Notes: generated from the sequence alone by a model not told the origin. 8,556 bases of DNA from Sulfurimonas sp. (GCA_027056465.1 JALUKS010000143.1:1-8556), one strand, 5' to 3'; positions 1 to 6,961 are shown, counted from the stretch's first letter. Made by a program: numbers and translations.

Positions 1-481
1 GAGGTATCTTATATCCTTTGAGTTTATCAGGATACCCAGTTCCATCAAATTTTTCATGATGATGAACGATGACATCTAAGGCATCATCAAACCAAGGCAT
101 ATCTTCTACAAGCTCTTGACCTAGTATGGGGTGTAGCTTCATTTTTGCCCACTCCTCTTCATTAAGTGGACCATCTTTTAGTAATATCGCATCAGCAATA
201 CCTATCTTCCCTATATCATGCAAAAAAGCACCTTTCATAAGTGCTTGTAGTGCTTTTTTCTTGAGATGGAGTGCTTCACCGATAATAGTTGCCATATAGG
301 CTACACGAAGATTATGTGCACCTGTTCCATGGTCTCTAAGAGATGCAGCATGACCTAAAGCTTGTGCTATTTTTATATGGTAAGCGAGTGCCATCTTCTT
401 TTTATCTTGATATACAAAAACCAGAAGAGCAGAGGGAAAAAATGCTCCCAATAATAATATAATTAAATTTGTTTCATTCAT
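1..481 (-). CDS. Membrane-anchored HD-GYP domain phosphodiesterase, partial (C-terminus outside window)
   Basis: The reading frame starts at ATG 479-481 and stays open for 160 codons to the left edge. An N-terminal hydrophobic segment (about residues 5-24) is followed directly by an HD-GYP domain, with no receiver or GAF domain between. Visible signature residues are R49-D50, T53 and H56 of the first helix, the H88-D89 pair in AFLHDIGKIG, H117, and the HHEKFDGTGYP motif at 141-151 that names the family. HD-GYP proteins typically hydrolyse cyclic di-GMP using a di- or tri-iron centre; here the domain would face the cytoplasm. The start is supported by AGAGGT (complement of 491-496), 9 nt upstream. 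It lies 21 bp after the gadB stop on the same strand, so the two are probably co-transcribed. The substrate is assumed from the family. The C-terminal part of the domain cannot be seen. Confidence 0.9.
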   Translation of the reverse strand, partial: MNETNLIILLLGAFFPSALLVFVYQDKKKMALAYHIKIAQALGHAASLRDHGTGAHNLRVAYMATIIGEALHLKKKALQALMKGAFLHDIGKIGIADAILLKDGPLNEEEWAKMKLHPILGQELVEDMPWFDDALDVIVHHHEKFDGTGYPDKLKGYKIP

Positions 482-502
482 ACTATTTATACCTCTGTTA
501 TT

Positions 503-1909
503 TTAACATGTTTTTATAGTTTTCTCTGTAGTTCTCTTATCACCATGAATATTTTCTGTTTGCAGTTCTAGCTCCTCTACTGCTTCATGAAGATGTTTTA
601 AAAAGAGTGTCGCCAAATCATAATCAAATCCCTCTTTTACTACGACTCGTAAGATAGCGACATCTTCACAATCTTTAGGCAGTGTATATGCTGGAACTTG
701 CCAACCATGGTAACGAAGTTTTTCGGAAATCTGATAGACAGTGAAAGCCTGTTTCTCTTTGAGTTTAAACGCAAGTAGAGGCATTCTAATGTTATCAATA
801 ATTGGCTCAAAAAGATTAGATTGGGCAAATGAATCATGAAGAAAAAGTGCTACATCTAAACAGGCTTGATGTACTTTTTTGTACCCCTCAAAACCTAAAC
901 GCACAAAGTTATAGTATTGCGCGATGACTTGTGAGCCTGAGCGTGAAAAGTTGAGGGCAAATGTCGGCATATCTCCTCCAAGATAATTGACATGAAAGAT
1001 AAGCTCTTCAGGAAGAAGTGACCAATCTTTCCACATAGCCCAACCCACACCCGGAGCAACAAGACCAAACTTATGACCAGAAACATTGATAGAATGTACC
1101 CACTTCAAACGAAAGTCCCATAGTAAATCTGGCTCTAAAAATGGAGCGATAAAACCACCACTTGCAGCATCAACATGGATAGGAATATCATATCCAGTTT
1201 TTTTGTTATAAATATCAATGAGTCTATCTAACTCCTCTATATTTTGATACTCACCCGTATATGTTGTCCCTAAAATACCTAAAACGCAGATAGTGTTTTC
1301 ATCGCATAACTCTATCGCCTTATCTGCTTGAAATTGGTAGCCATGCTCTGCACTCATAGGAACTTCTCGCATCTCAACATCCCAATAGACACAAAACTTC
1401 TCCCAACAGACCTGAACATCAACCCCTACAACCATATTTGGTTTACTTGTATCTTTGCCTTGTGCTTTTCGTTTGTTTCTCCAGTTCCACTTCATCGCCA
1501 TACCAGCGAGCATTGCCGCCTCACTTGAACCAACAGTAGAGCAACCACACGCTTCTTTTGTGTCATTTGTATGCCCATGAAACATATCTGAGAGTATATT
1601 AACACAGCGCATCTCTATCTCAGCAGTTTGTGGATACTCATCTTTATCAATCATATTTTTATCAAAGGTTTCACTCATCAACTCTCTTGCTTCTGGCTCT
1701 ATCCAAGTTGTTACAAATGTCGCTAGGTTAAGTCTGGAGTTTCCATCGAGCATTAACTCATCATGAACGATTTGGTAAGCATCTCTAGGTTTCATCTCAT
1801 GAGCAGGCATATTGAACTTTGGCGCTCCAGTAGCAACTCCTCTACCACCATAAACAGGGTCATCTTCTTTTGCTTTTATAATGTCTTTATGTACTCGTTT
1901 ATGTATCAT
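503..1909 (-). CDS. gadB: Glutamate decarboxylase
   Basis: A 468-residue fold-type I PLP decarboxylase that converts glutamate to GABA plus CO2, consuming a proton. It resembles E. coli GadB over nearly its whole length: LDGNSRLNLATF (54-65), EYPQTAEIEMRCVN (91-104), GSSEAAMLAGMAMKW (127-141), HVDAASGGF (245-253), the PLP-lysine segment SGHKFGL with K280, and HGWQVPAYTL (401-410). Length matches the family (466 in E. coli). The ATG at 1907-1909 is preceded by TAGGAAA at 7 nt. The C-terminal end (GDKRTTEKTIKTC) does not resemble the E. coli tail ending in His-Thr, whose histidine helps shut the enzyme off at neutral pH, so its pH control may differ. No gadC-like glutamate/GABA antiporter is next to it; the gene downstream is an HD-GYP protein. 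The role in acid tolerance or GABA production is inferred from the family. Confidence 0.97.
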   Translation of the reverse strand: MIHKRVHKDIIKAKEDDPVYGGRGVATGAPKFNMPAHEMKPRDAYQIVHDELMLDGNSRLNLATFVTTWIEPEARELMSETFDKNMIDKDEYPQTAEIEMRCVNILSDMFHGHTNDTKEACGCSTVGSSEAAMLAGMAMKWNWRNKRKAQGKDTSKPNMVVGVDVQVCWEKFCVYWDVEMREVPMSAEHGYQFQADKAIELCDENTICVLGILGTTYTGEYQNIEELDRLIDIYNKKTGYDIPIHVDAASGGFIAPFLEPDLLWDFRLKWVHSINVSGHKFGLVAPGVGWAMWKDWSLLPEELIFHVNYLGGDMPTFALNFSRSGSQVIAQYYNFVRLGFEGYKKVHQACLDVALFLHDSFAQSNLFEPIIDNIRMPLLAFKLKEKQAFTVYQISEKLRYHGWQVPAYTLPKDCEDVAILRVVVKEGFDYDLATLFLKHLHEAVEELELQTENIHGDKRTTEKTIKTC

Positions 1910-1933
1910 ACTTTTTCCTAATCAAATTTTTTA

Positions 1934-1939
1934 TATAAT
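1934..1939 (+). promoter_or_regulatory. Putative -10 box for the YrhK-like membrane protein gene
   Basis: TATAAT, 41 nt upstream of the ATG at 1981, in the only intergenic gap (71 bp) between two divergent genes. No clear -35 element is seen. The near-palindromic core TATAATA means that this box and the gadB -10 box share almost the same bases. Confidence 0.4.
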
Positions 1940-1943
1940 AGCA
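1935..1943 (-). promoter_or_regulatory. Putative extended -10 promoter for gadB
   Basis: On the minus strand the sequence reads TGC-TATTAT, an extended -10 element, about 26 nt before the gadB start. No good -35 hexamer is visible at the usual distance, which is common in Campylobacterota. It overlaps the opposite-strand -10 box of the next gene. Confidence 0.4.
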
Positions 1944-1980
1944 CTTTTAGTTTAATAAATGCCTTATGAAAGAGTAAAAT

Positions 1981-2733
1981 ATGTATTATAAAAAGTTAGG
2001 TCCATTTGTTTCTCATGTTATGAAACATGGTGTTATTTGTTACACTTCAAGAGAGTTAAGAAAGTCACTCTTCTCCTCTGATAGATTTATATCTTTATGG
2101 ATTGCAACACTTTTTATGATTGGCTCTTTTTGGTTTGCATTTGCCTCTTTTCTCTCACTAAATATTTTACCGCTATTCTCCTCTTTTACTCTAAGTCTTT
2201 TCTATTTTATAGGCTCTATCTTCTTTACATCTGCTGCATATCTACAGTACCTAGAGTCAATTAACAACGACATTACACACCTTGCACACATTTATGCTAA
2301 ACACTCAGTCTGGTTTTGGTGGCGTTTACGCCCTTACAATATGGGCTATATATCAAGTACAACGCAATTCATAGGGACACTACTCTTTAACATCTCAACA
2401 TTTAGTGCAATTTTTGTCTCTTTGAGTATTGAGATGGAAAATCTTCTTGTGTGGCTACCAAATCTTCTAGGTTCTATTCTCTTTTTAACCTCATCTTTTT
2501 TCGGTTATTTAGAGATTTATCATGACAAGAAGATTAAGATATTTAGAAGTATCACATGGTGGATTATTTGGATAAATATATTTGGTTCTGTTTTTTTTCA
2601 AATATCGGCTCTCTATAGTAGATACTCAGAACACACTACAGCGATGGCACTTCTCATCGCTACCGTTACTACACTTTTAGGGGCATTATGTTTCTTCAGT
2701 GCCGCCCTACTCTTACGATATGAAAAAGCCTAA
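1981..2733 (+). CDS. Six-helix membrane protein, YrhK-like family
   Basis: A 250-residue hydrophobic protein with six predicted membrane helices (about 36-58, 66-89, 124-148, 158-179, 190-212, 220-246) and no signal peptide. Each helix carries one copy of a G-[STA]-x-x-F motif: GSFWF 48, GSIFF 78, GTLLF 132, GSILF 164, GSVFF 202, GALCF 234. Odd helices resemble each other (FNISTF, FQISAL) and even helices end in a Y-L-x-x-E or R-Y-E type segment (YLQYLE, FGYLEI, LLLRYE). It therefore reads as three tandem copies of a two-helix unit. The basic/aromatic linker WFWWRLRP (111-118) precedes unit two and WW (193-194) precedes unit three. This matches what I recall of YrhK-domain proteins, whose function is unknown. 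The start ATG follows GAAAGAG at 6 nt. It is divergent from gadB and convergent with lpxR, with overlapping stops. Confidence 0.7.
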   Translation: MYYKKLGPFVSHVMKHGVICYTSRELRKSLFSSDRFISLWIATLFMIGSFWFAFASFLSLNILPLFSSFTLSLFYFIGSIFFTSAAYLQYLESINNDITHLAHIYAKHSVWFWWRLRPYNMGYISSTTQFIGTLLFNISTFSAIFVSLSIEMENLLVWLPNLLGSILFLTSSFFGYLEIYHDKKIKIFRSITWWIIWINIFGSVFFQISALYSRYSEHTTAMALLIATVTTLLGALCFFSAALLLRYEKA

Positions 2734-3728
2734 AATTGGTAACTGTAAATCAATCCACCAAATATAGTAATGCTATTTGAATCATTCGTAGATGCTGATT
2801 GCGCACGATAAAAAAATGTCACTTTATGGAGGTCACTGTAGAAGTCTGTTCCAAGATAAGCAGTGAAATTAAGTCTATTATCACTAAGATTATACCCCTC
2901 TTTTCTTGCTTCACTTGAGATATACCAATACCCAAGTGCTTCACTATCCAGCCCAGCTGAAATATCCCATCCATAGCCAGTATGCTTTTTTTCTAGCTGA
3001 ATAAGAGAAGCATCCTCTCTAAGATAAGGGTAGTGAACATTGAAATTTGTTACATAGTTCTTTCCAAAACGAAACATACTCCCAGCAAAGGCATCGATTT
3101 TTAAGTTTCCAAACTGTGTTCCAGCATGATTAAACCAATCCATTTTAAAACCATCATGAGTAGTTTTCTGCCAACTTATTTCGCCATATCTAAGGAGTGC
3201 ATTCATTGTGTAACGTGTATCGAGTTGTGTATCCCATCCTTGTGGCTCGGCATTGCCAATGAGACTATGAAAAGCATCTTGTACTAATTTAGCTCCTGAG
3301 TTCTCTCCAACAACTCCAAGCTCTACTCGCATCTCTTTAAAACTCTCACTATCAGACTCAAAGAGAAAAAATGCCACATTTAAGTACCCAGTGTAAGGAA
3401 TATCATTATATTGAGGAGTTGATAGCTCTGTATTTGTTGGAGTGAGCATAAACTGAGAGATACTTATACCTGCATTATGTACTTTTGTATCATCTAATGG
3501 GATAAAAGGAATACTCTTTAGCACTCCATAAACAGAGTCACTATAGCTATTTTCACTTCCTTCTTCTCCGTAAGCATCATTTAACCAAGCAAGACTAACA
3601 CCATTTGTAAAGTGTTTATCTGAACCTGCAAACCAATCATTGTAGAGTGAAAAAGAGACCTCATCAGCACTAAGAGAAGAAGTAAGTAAAAATAGAGTCA
3701 AGATTATTTTATTTTGTATATTTTGCAT
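2730..3728 (-). CDS. lpxR: Lipid A 3'-O-deacylase, LpxR family (outer membrane, DUF2219)
   Basis: A 332-residue exported protein. A signal peptide (hydrophobic 8-19, likely cleavage after LSA at 21) is followed by a beta-barrel-like chain ending in aromatic YSYQF, a typical outer-membrane C-terminus. The family signature is clear: SLYNDWFAGSDKHFTNG (27-43) and VELGVVGENSGAKLVQ followed by FHSLIG (153-158) and EPQGWDTQLD (161-170). With cleavage after residue 21, N30 and D31 become mature residues 9 and 10, the numbering of two active-site residues in Salmonella LpxR; H154 is the likely catalytic histidine. The Salmonella enzyme removes the 3'-acyloxyacyl chain of lipid A in a calcium-dependent way; the same reaction is inferred here. 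AAGGAAAAACT precedes the ATG. It is divergent from the two-component system. The symbol is by family; activity is not certain. Confidence 0.88.
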   Translation of the reverse strand: MQNIQNKIILTLFLLTSSLSADEVSFSLYNDWFAGSDKHFTNGVSLAWLNDAYGEEGSENSYSDSVYGVLKSIPFIPLDDTKVHNAGISISQFMLTPTNTELSTPQYNDIPYTGYLNVAFFLFESDSESFKEMRVELGVVGENSGAKLVQDAFHSLIGNAEPQGWDTQLDTRYTMNALLRYGEISWQKTTHDGFKMDWFNHAGTQFGNLKIDAFAGSMFRFGKNYVTNFNVHYPYLREDASLIQLEKKHTGYGWDISAGLDSEALGYWYISSEARKEGYNLSDNRLNFTAYLGTDFYSDLHKVTFFYRAQSASTNDSNSITIFGGLIYSYQF

Positions 3729-3755
3729 AGTTTTTCCTTATTAAATCTCAATTTC

Positions 3756-3764
3756 AGTATAGCA
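3756..3764 (-). promoter_or_regulatory. Putative extended -10 promoter for lpxR
   Basis: On the minus strand TGC-TATACT, 27 nt upstream of the lpxR ATG. There is no convincing -35 hexamer. A single CTAAC (complement of 3775-3779) lies 13 nt further upstream, but it has no partner at 11 bp. Confidence 0.4.
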
Positions 3765-3816
3765 TTTCAATATAGTTAGAATACTTAAGAGGCTAAAATT
3801 ACTTAATACAAGACTC

Positions 3817-3850
3817 CTTAACATTCCACTAACACACATTGGAGTACAAT
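3817..3850 (+). promoter_or_regulatory. Paired TAAC repeat plus -10 box, autoregulatory promoter of the response regulator
   Basis: TTAAC at 3818-3822 and CTAAC at 3829-3833 are direct repeats 11 bp apart, followed after 11 bp by TACAAT (3845-3850). The same arrangement occurs at 5579-5610 and 6962-6993. The pair takes the place of a -35 box, as expected for an OmpR/PhoB-type activator site. A start seven bases after this -10 falls at the ATG (3857), which would give a leaderless mRNA. An alternative -10 (TAAAAT, 3794-3799) would instead place the repeats downstream of the start. Binding by the adjacent regulator is inferred. Confidence 0.6.
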
Positions 3851-3856
3851 CTCACT

Positions 3857-4510
3857 ATGTTTAAAATACTCCTTTTAGAAGATGATACTATCTTATCCGA
3901 AACCTTAGTAGAACTCCTTGAGAGTGAAGATTTTCTCCTCACTCATGTAGATGATGGAGAGAAGGCACTTGATGCTACTTTCTTAGAGCATTTTGACCTC
4001 TATCTCTTTGATGTCAATGTTGCTTACTTGAGTGGCTTTGAGCTTTTAAAAACGCTTCGTGAGAGTGGTGATAGAACACCTGCTATCTTCATAACTGCCC
4101 TTAGCGACATCGCTTCACTCTCATATGGCTTTGAAGTGGGTGCAGATGACTACATCAAAAAGCCCTTTGATTTTGATGAGCTTTTAGTGCGAATAAATGC
4201 ACTTATGCGTAAATCTTACCACAGTTATAGCGATAGACTTCAAGCAGGAGAGTTTCATTTTTCCATAGAGAAAGAGGAGCTTTATCGTGAAGAGAGATTT
4301 ATAGCACTCTCTCCCTTAGAACTAAAAATTACAAAACTACTCTTCCAAAATCTCGATGCAACACTCCAAAAAGAGAGACTTCTTGAGTATCTAGGCGATG
4401 GAAAAGAGATGAGTGAGGGTTCTTTGCGTGTACATATCAACAAACTACGAAAAATTGGACTCCCAATCACAACTATAAAAAGAGTAGGATATCGCCTTGC
4501 ATCATCATGA
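3857..4510 (+). CDS. OmpR/PhoB-type response regulator
   Basis: A 217-residue two-domain regulator. The receiver domain (about 1-118) has the acidic pair in LLLEDD (8-10), the phosphoacceptor D52 in LFDVN, T80 in FITA and K102 in DDYIKKPF. The C-terminal winged-helix DNA-binding domain (about 130-217) has the usual features: LSPLELKITKLL near the start, SEGSLRVHINKLRKI as the recognition-helix region, and a final IKRVGYRL wing. The ATG at 3857 starts the first beta strand (MFKILLLED) as in relatives; a TTG six codons upstream (3839) is possible but unlikely. A GGAG lies 12 nt before the ATG, a long spacing. The kinase gene follows with a 14 bp overlap, so the two are co-translated. Paired repeats upstream suggest it controls itself and the genes at 5643 and 7022. 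The signal is unknown. Confidence 0.93.
   Translation: MFKILLLEDDTILSETLVELLESEDFLLTHVDDGEKALDATFLEHFDLYLFDVNVAYLSGFELLKTLRESGDRTPAIFITALSDIASLSYGFEVGADDYIKKPFDFDELLVRINALMRKSYHSYSDRLQAGEFHFSIEKEELYREERFIALSPLELKITKLLFQNLDATLQKERLLEYLGDGKEMSEGSLRVHINKLRKIGLPITTIKRVGYRLASS
4485..4489 (+). promoter_or_regulatory. Ribosome binding site that fixes the TTG start of the kinase
   Basis: TAGGA sits inside the end of the regulator gene, 7 nt before TTG 4497-4499. The nearest ATG (4507-4509, overlapping the regulator's TGA) is in a different frame and stops after six codons, so the TTG is the best start for the kinase. Confidence 0.6.
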
Positions 4511-5567
4511 GAAGAGAGCCTTTTTAAAATTTTTCATTATCTACTTTGTGAGTGTGGCACTCCTCATTTTAATAGCAGGATTTTTTTATTATATTCAGAT
4601 TCAAAACCATATCTTAAAGGCTGAAGAGTTTTCTATGTTAGAGTATGGACGCCATCTCAAACAGCATCTCTCTATGGATAAATATCGCAATGGAGCTTAT
4701 TCACATAAATTTGTAAAAAAAGAGAAAAAACATATAGATATACGAAATTTTACTATTTCAGATAAAAGTTTTATGAAGTATATGCCAACACAAAAGCCCT
4801 ATTATTATCTTCAAATTGTAAAGAAAAAGAAGATATTTAAGCAAAAACTTTTTGAGTTGAAAGTAAGAATATTGGGAGTTCAGTTTGTACTGCTTCTACT
4901 CTTCGCCTTTATCAGCTACTTCCTTGCTAGAAATGCCCTCAAACCACTCCAAGAGAGTATTGCCACACTTGATAAGTTCGCAAAAGACCTTATACATGAC
5001 CTCAACACTCCCGTTACCTCCATCAAGCTCAATATGAAACTACTTGAAAAAAAAGAGGAGTGTAGAGACAATGCCCCACTTCAAAGAGTAAAAAAGAGTG
5101 TAGAAACTATCTCAGAACTCCATAAAAATCTCACTATCCTCCTCCAAGAAGAGACCTTCCAAATCGAGCAAATAAACCTCTGCAAAATCACACAAGAGAT
5201 ATGCCAAACGCAAGAGCAACTCTACCCAAATATTTACTTCATGCAAGAGTGCGCAAACCTTACAGCCAAACTCAATGCAGATGCCATCAAACAGATACTT
5301 CAAAACATCATCTCAAATGCCTGTAAATATAATATCAAAAATGGGTACATAAAAATCTACACCTTAGAGAAGAGCCTCTACATCCAAAACAGTGGGACAA
5401 AAATAGTAAATCCAAAGAAGATTTTTGAGCGTTCTTATAGTAGTGATAAATGCAGTAGTGGCATAGGCTTAGATATTGTCAATCGTTTAGCAATGGCTAT
5501 GAATATAGAGGTAAAAGTAGAATCAGAAGAGGAGAGTAACACCTTTATCTTAAAGTTCTCAGCCTAA
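4497..5567 (+). CDS. Sensor histidine kinase, partner of the upstream response regulator
   Basis: A 356-residue membrane kinase. It has TM helix 1 at about 12-32, a short lysine-rich periplasmic domain (about 33-122, including KKEKKHI and VKKKKIFKQK), TM helix 2 at about 125-143, then the dimerisation domain with phospho-accepting H167 in LIHDLNTP. The ATPase domain follows, with the N box QNIISNACKYN (269-279) and the G2 box SGIGLDIV (321-328). There is little room for a HAMP domain. The G1 box reads IQNSGTKI (296-303) instead of the usual DNGxGI, so the adenine-contacting Asp appears replaced by Asn298 and the second Gly by Lys; variants of this kind exist in working kinases. The start is TTG with a 14 bp overlap into the regulator gene, so translation is coupled. 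It probably phosphorylates the adjacent OmpR-type protein. The periplasmic domain matches no sensor I recognise. Confidence 0.88.
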   Translation: MHHHEKRAFLKFFIIYFVSVALLILIAGFFYYIQIQNHILKAEEFSMLEYGRHLKQHLSMDKYRNGAYSHKFVKKEKKHIDIRNFTISDKSFMKYMPTQKPYYYLQIVKKKKIFKQKLFELKVRILGVQFVLLLLFAFISYFLARNALKPLQESIATLDKFAKDLIHDLNTPVTSIKLNMKLLEKKEECRDNAPLQRVKKSVETISELHKNLTILLQEETFQIEQINLCKITQEICQTQEQLYPNIYFMQECANLTAKLNADAIKQILQNIISNACKYNIKNGYIKIYTLEKSLYIQNSGTKIVNPKKIFERSYSSDKCSSGIGLDIVNRLAMAMNIEVKVESEEESNTFILKFSA

Positions 5568-5578
5568 TAAAAACCCTG

Positions 5579-5610
5579 CTAACAATTCGCTAACACTCTT
5601 TGAATATAAT
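5579..5610 (+). promoter_or_regulatory. Paired TAAC repeat plus -10 box, promoter of the DUF2202 lipoprotein gene
   Basis: CTAAC at 5579-5583 and CTAAC at 5590-5594 are direct repeats 11 bp apart, followed after 10 bp by a perfect TATAAT (5605-5610). No -35 hexamer is present; the second repeat lies where it would be. A transcript starting near 5617 would include the strong GAGGAG ribosome site (5631-5636) before the ATG at 5643. The likeness to 3817-3850 extends beyond the repeats (TAACA, TTC, CTAACAC, TTG). Confidence 0.68.
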
Positions 5611-5642
5611 ACTCCAAACAAACACAAACAGAGGAGTTTACA

Positions 5643-6944
5643 ATGTCAATCAAAAAAAGTACAACAACGATAATCTTATCAACAGTTGCAATAGGTATGC
5701 TATTTATTGGATGTGGTAGCAGTAGTGATAGCACAAGTAGTACAAATACAGGGTATTTTATAGATGCAGCAGTAGAAAATGCACACTATAAAACAAGTTC
5801 AGGAAGAGAAGGAGATACAGATGCTCAGGGAAGATTTGAGTACAAAGAGGGAGAGAGTGTTGCATTCTCTTTAGGAAAATTGCAACTGGGAGAGACATTA
5901 CCTTCGATAAATGGTCTTGCTACACCAAAGGATCTTTCAGATCAAAATGATACAGTTGTATTGATGCTTCAAATGTTACAATCACTTGATAGTGATGGGA
6001 ATACAAGCAATGGTATCAGCATTTCTCAAGAGACTATAGACAAGTTCAATGAATTAGATACAAATCTCTCTTTTACAGATCTTAATGAGTCAACACTTAT
6101 TGAGTTAAATGAAAATCACAATCTTGGACTGGATGAAAATCATGATGGTCACTTAGATGTAAATACTAGTGAAGCAGTAAAGCATATGAATGAGAGTGTT
6201 TATGGATGGAATGAAGAGCATGCCGGAGATTCTAGCAACACTGCTACTCACTTTGATTTATCCCAGTATCTCCCTTCACCATACCTAAGCCAAGAGATTA
6301 AAGACTCTCTAGCATATATGGGAAATGAAGAACGTCTTGCTCATGATGTATACTTAAACCTTTATAATTATCAACTAGCTAATGGTATTGAGATAAAACA
6401 GCTCTACAATATAGCTACAAACTCAGAGACGGAGCATGTTGCAATTGTACAGTCTCTTGTGCAAAGATATGATTTGAATAGTTCGGACTTTACAGATGTG
6501 AATGCAACTGTTGTAGATGAGAACAATATGTCTGCTACAACTATGCCGAGTGGAGTATACGATATCCAAGCAATTCAAGATCTTTATAACACTCTCTACT
6601 CTTTAGGTCAAAATTCTCAAGAAGATGCACTCAAAGTGGGTTGTATGGTAGAAGTGACAGATATAGGAGACTTAGACCAAAATATAGTGAAAGCAAAAGA
6701 CTCAAATGCCACAGATATAGAAGCTGCATTTACCTCTCTAAGAGATGCTAGTTATGGACACTACTGGAGTTTTGATCAAGGGCTAAAAAATATAGGTGTA
6801 GTAAATGGTTGTTACTATGAGGGAGATACACTTTTAACAAATAAAGAGGGGATTTATCCTCAAAACGAGAATGGAAACGAGAATGGAAATGGAAATGGAA
6901 ATGGTCAGGGGAACGGAAATGGAGAACAAAGAGGACGCCGCTAA
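5643..6944 (+). CDS. DUF2202 (ferritin-like) lipoprotein with Asn-Gly repeat tail
   Basis: A 433-residue exported lipoprotein. The signal peptide ends in LFIGC with lipidation Cys24 (Phe at -3 is slightly unusual), then a Ser/Thr linker. Residues 37-84 form a small beta-type module (GYFIDAAVENAHY, SGREGDTDAQGRFEY, FSLGKLQLG) seen at the front of other envelope lipoproteins. DENHDGHLD (164-172) resembles an EF-hand calcium loop. Residues about 214-390 are the DUF2202 domain, believed to adopt a ferritin-like four-helix fold: YMGNEERLAHDVYLNLY, SETEHVAIV, DALKVGCMVEVTDIGDLD, and LRDASYGHYW. Possible metal ligands are E229/E230, E264, H265, E337 and H373, but metal binding is not shown. Cys334 and Cys390 are the only other cysteines. 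The tail (408-433) is nearly all Asn-Gly with a basic end (RGRR). It has its own promoter with paired repeats. Function unknown. Confidence 0.83.
   Translation: MSIKKSTTTIILSTVAIGMLFIGCGSSSDSTSSTNTGYFIDAAVENAHYKTSSGREGDTDAQGRFEYKEGESVAFSLGKLQLGETLPSINGLATPKDLSDQNDTVVLMLQMLQSLDSDGNTSNGISISQETIDKFNELDTNLSFTDLNESTLIELNENHNLGLDENHDGHLDVNTSEAVKHMNESVYGWNEEHAGDSSNTATHFDLSQYLPSPYLSQEIKDSLAYMGNEERLAHDVYLNLYNYQLANGIEIKQLYNIATNSETEHVAIVQSLVQRYDLNSSDFTDVNATVVDENNMSATTMPSGVYDIQAIQDLYNTLYSLGQNSQEDALKVGCMVEVTDIGDLDQNIVKAKDSNATDIEAAFTSLRDASYGHYWSFDQGLKNIGVVNGCYYEGDTLLTNKEGIYPQNENGNENGNGNGNGQGNGNGEQRGRR
6864..6923 (+). repeat. In-frame hexanucleotide tandem repeat encoding an Asn-Gly tail
   Basis: Two copies of the 12-mer AACGAGAATGGA (6864-6875, 6876-6887) are followed by AATGGA/AATGGT units and, after an interruption (CAGGGG), AACGGA and AATGGA. 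All units are multiples of six bases, so slippage would change tail length (Asn-Gly or Asn-Glu pairs) without shifting the frame. Confidence 0.85.
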
Positions 6945-6961
6945 GTAAACAGTTCTTCTCC

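Noticed and set aside
640..1528. Short open frames in other frames within the gadB region (640-837, 895-1086, 1328-1528)
   Set aside because: They lie wholly inside a clearly conserved glutamate decarboxylase gene, have no ribosome sites of note and resemble no protein family.
3581..3599. TTAAC and CTAAC close together within lpxR
   Set aside because: The spacing is 14 bp rather than 11, they lie inside a coding region, and no -10 box follows.
3775..3779. Single CTAAC (minus strand) upstream of lpxR as a fourth operator
   Set aside because: There is no second repeat at 11 bp and the distance to the -10 is 13 nt; kept only as a possible half-site.
3839..3856. TTG start for the response regulator, adding six residues
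   Set aside because: It would put the GGAG motif inside the gene, has no ribosome site of its own, and relatives start right at the first beta strand, as ATG 3857 does.
4507..4527. ATG overlapping the regulator stop as the kinase start
   Set aside because: It is not in the kinase frame and meets TAA after six codons.
4282..5303. Minus-strand frames opposite the regulator and kinase genes (4282-4470, 5112-5303)
   Set aside because: They are antisense to conserved domains, with no motif or ribosome-site support.
6864..6923. Hexamer repeats as a phase-variation switch
   Set aside because: The unit is a multiple of three and lies at the gene's 3' end, so slippage changes tail length but cannot turn the gene off.
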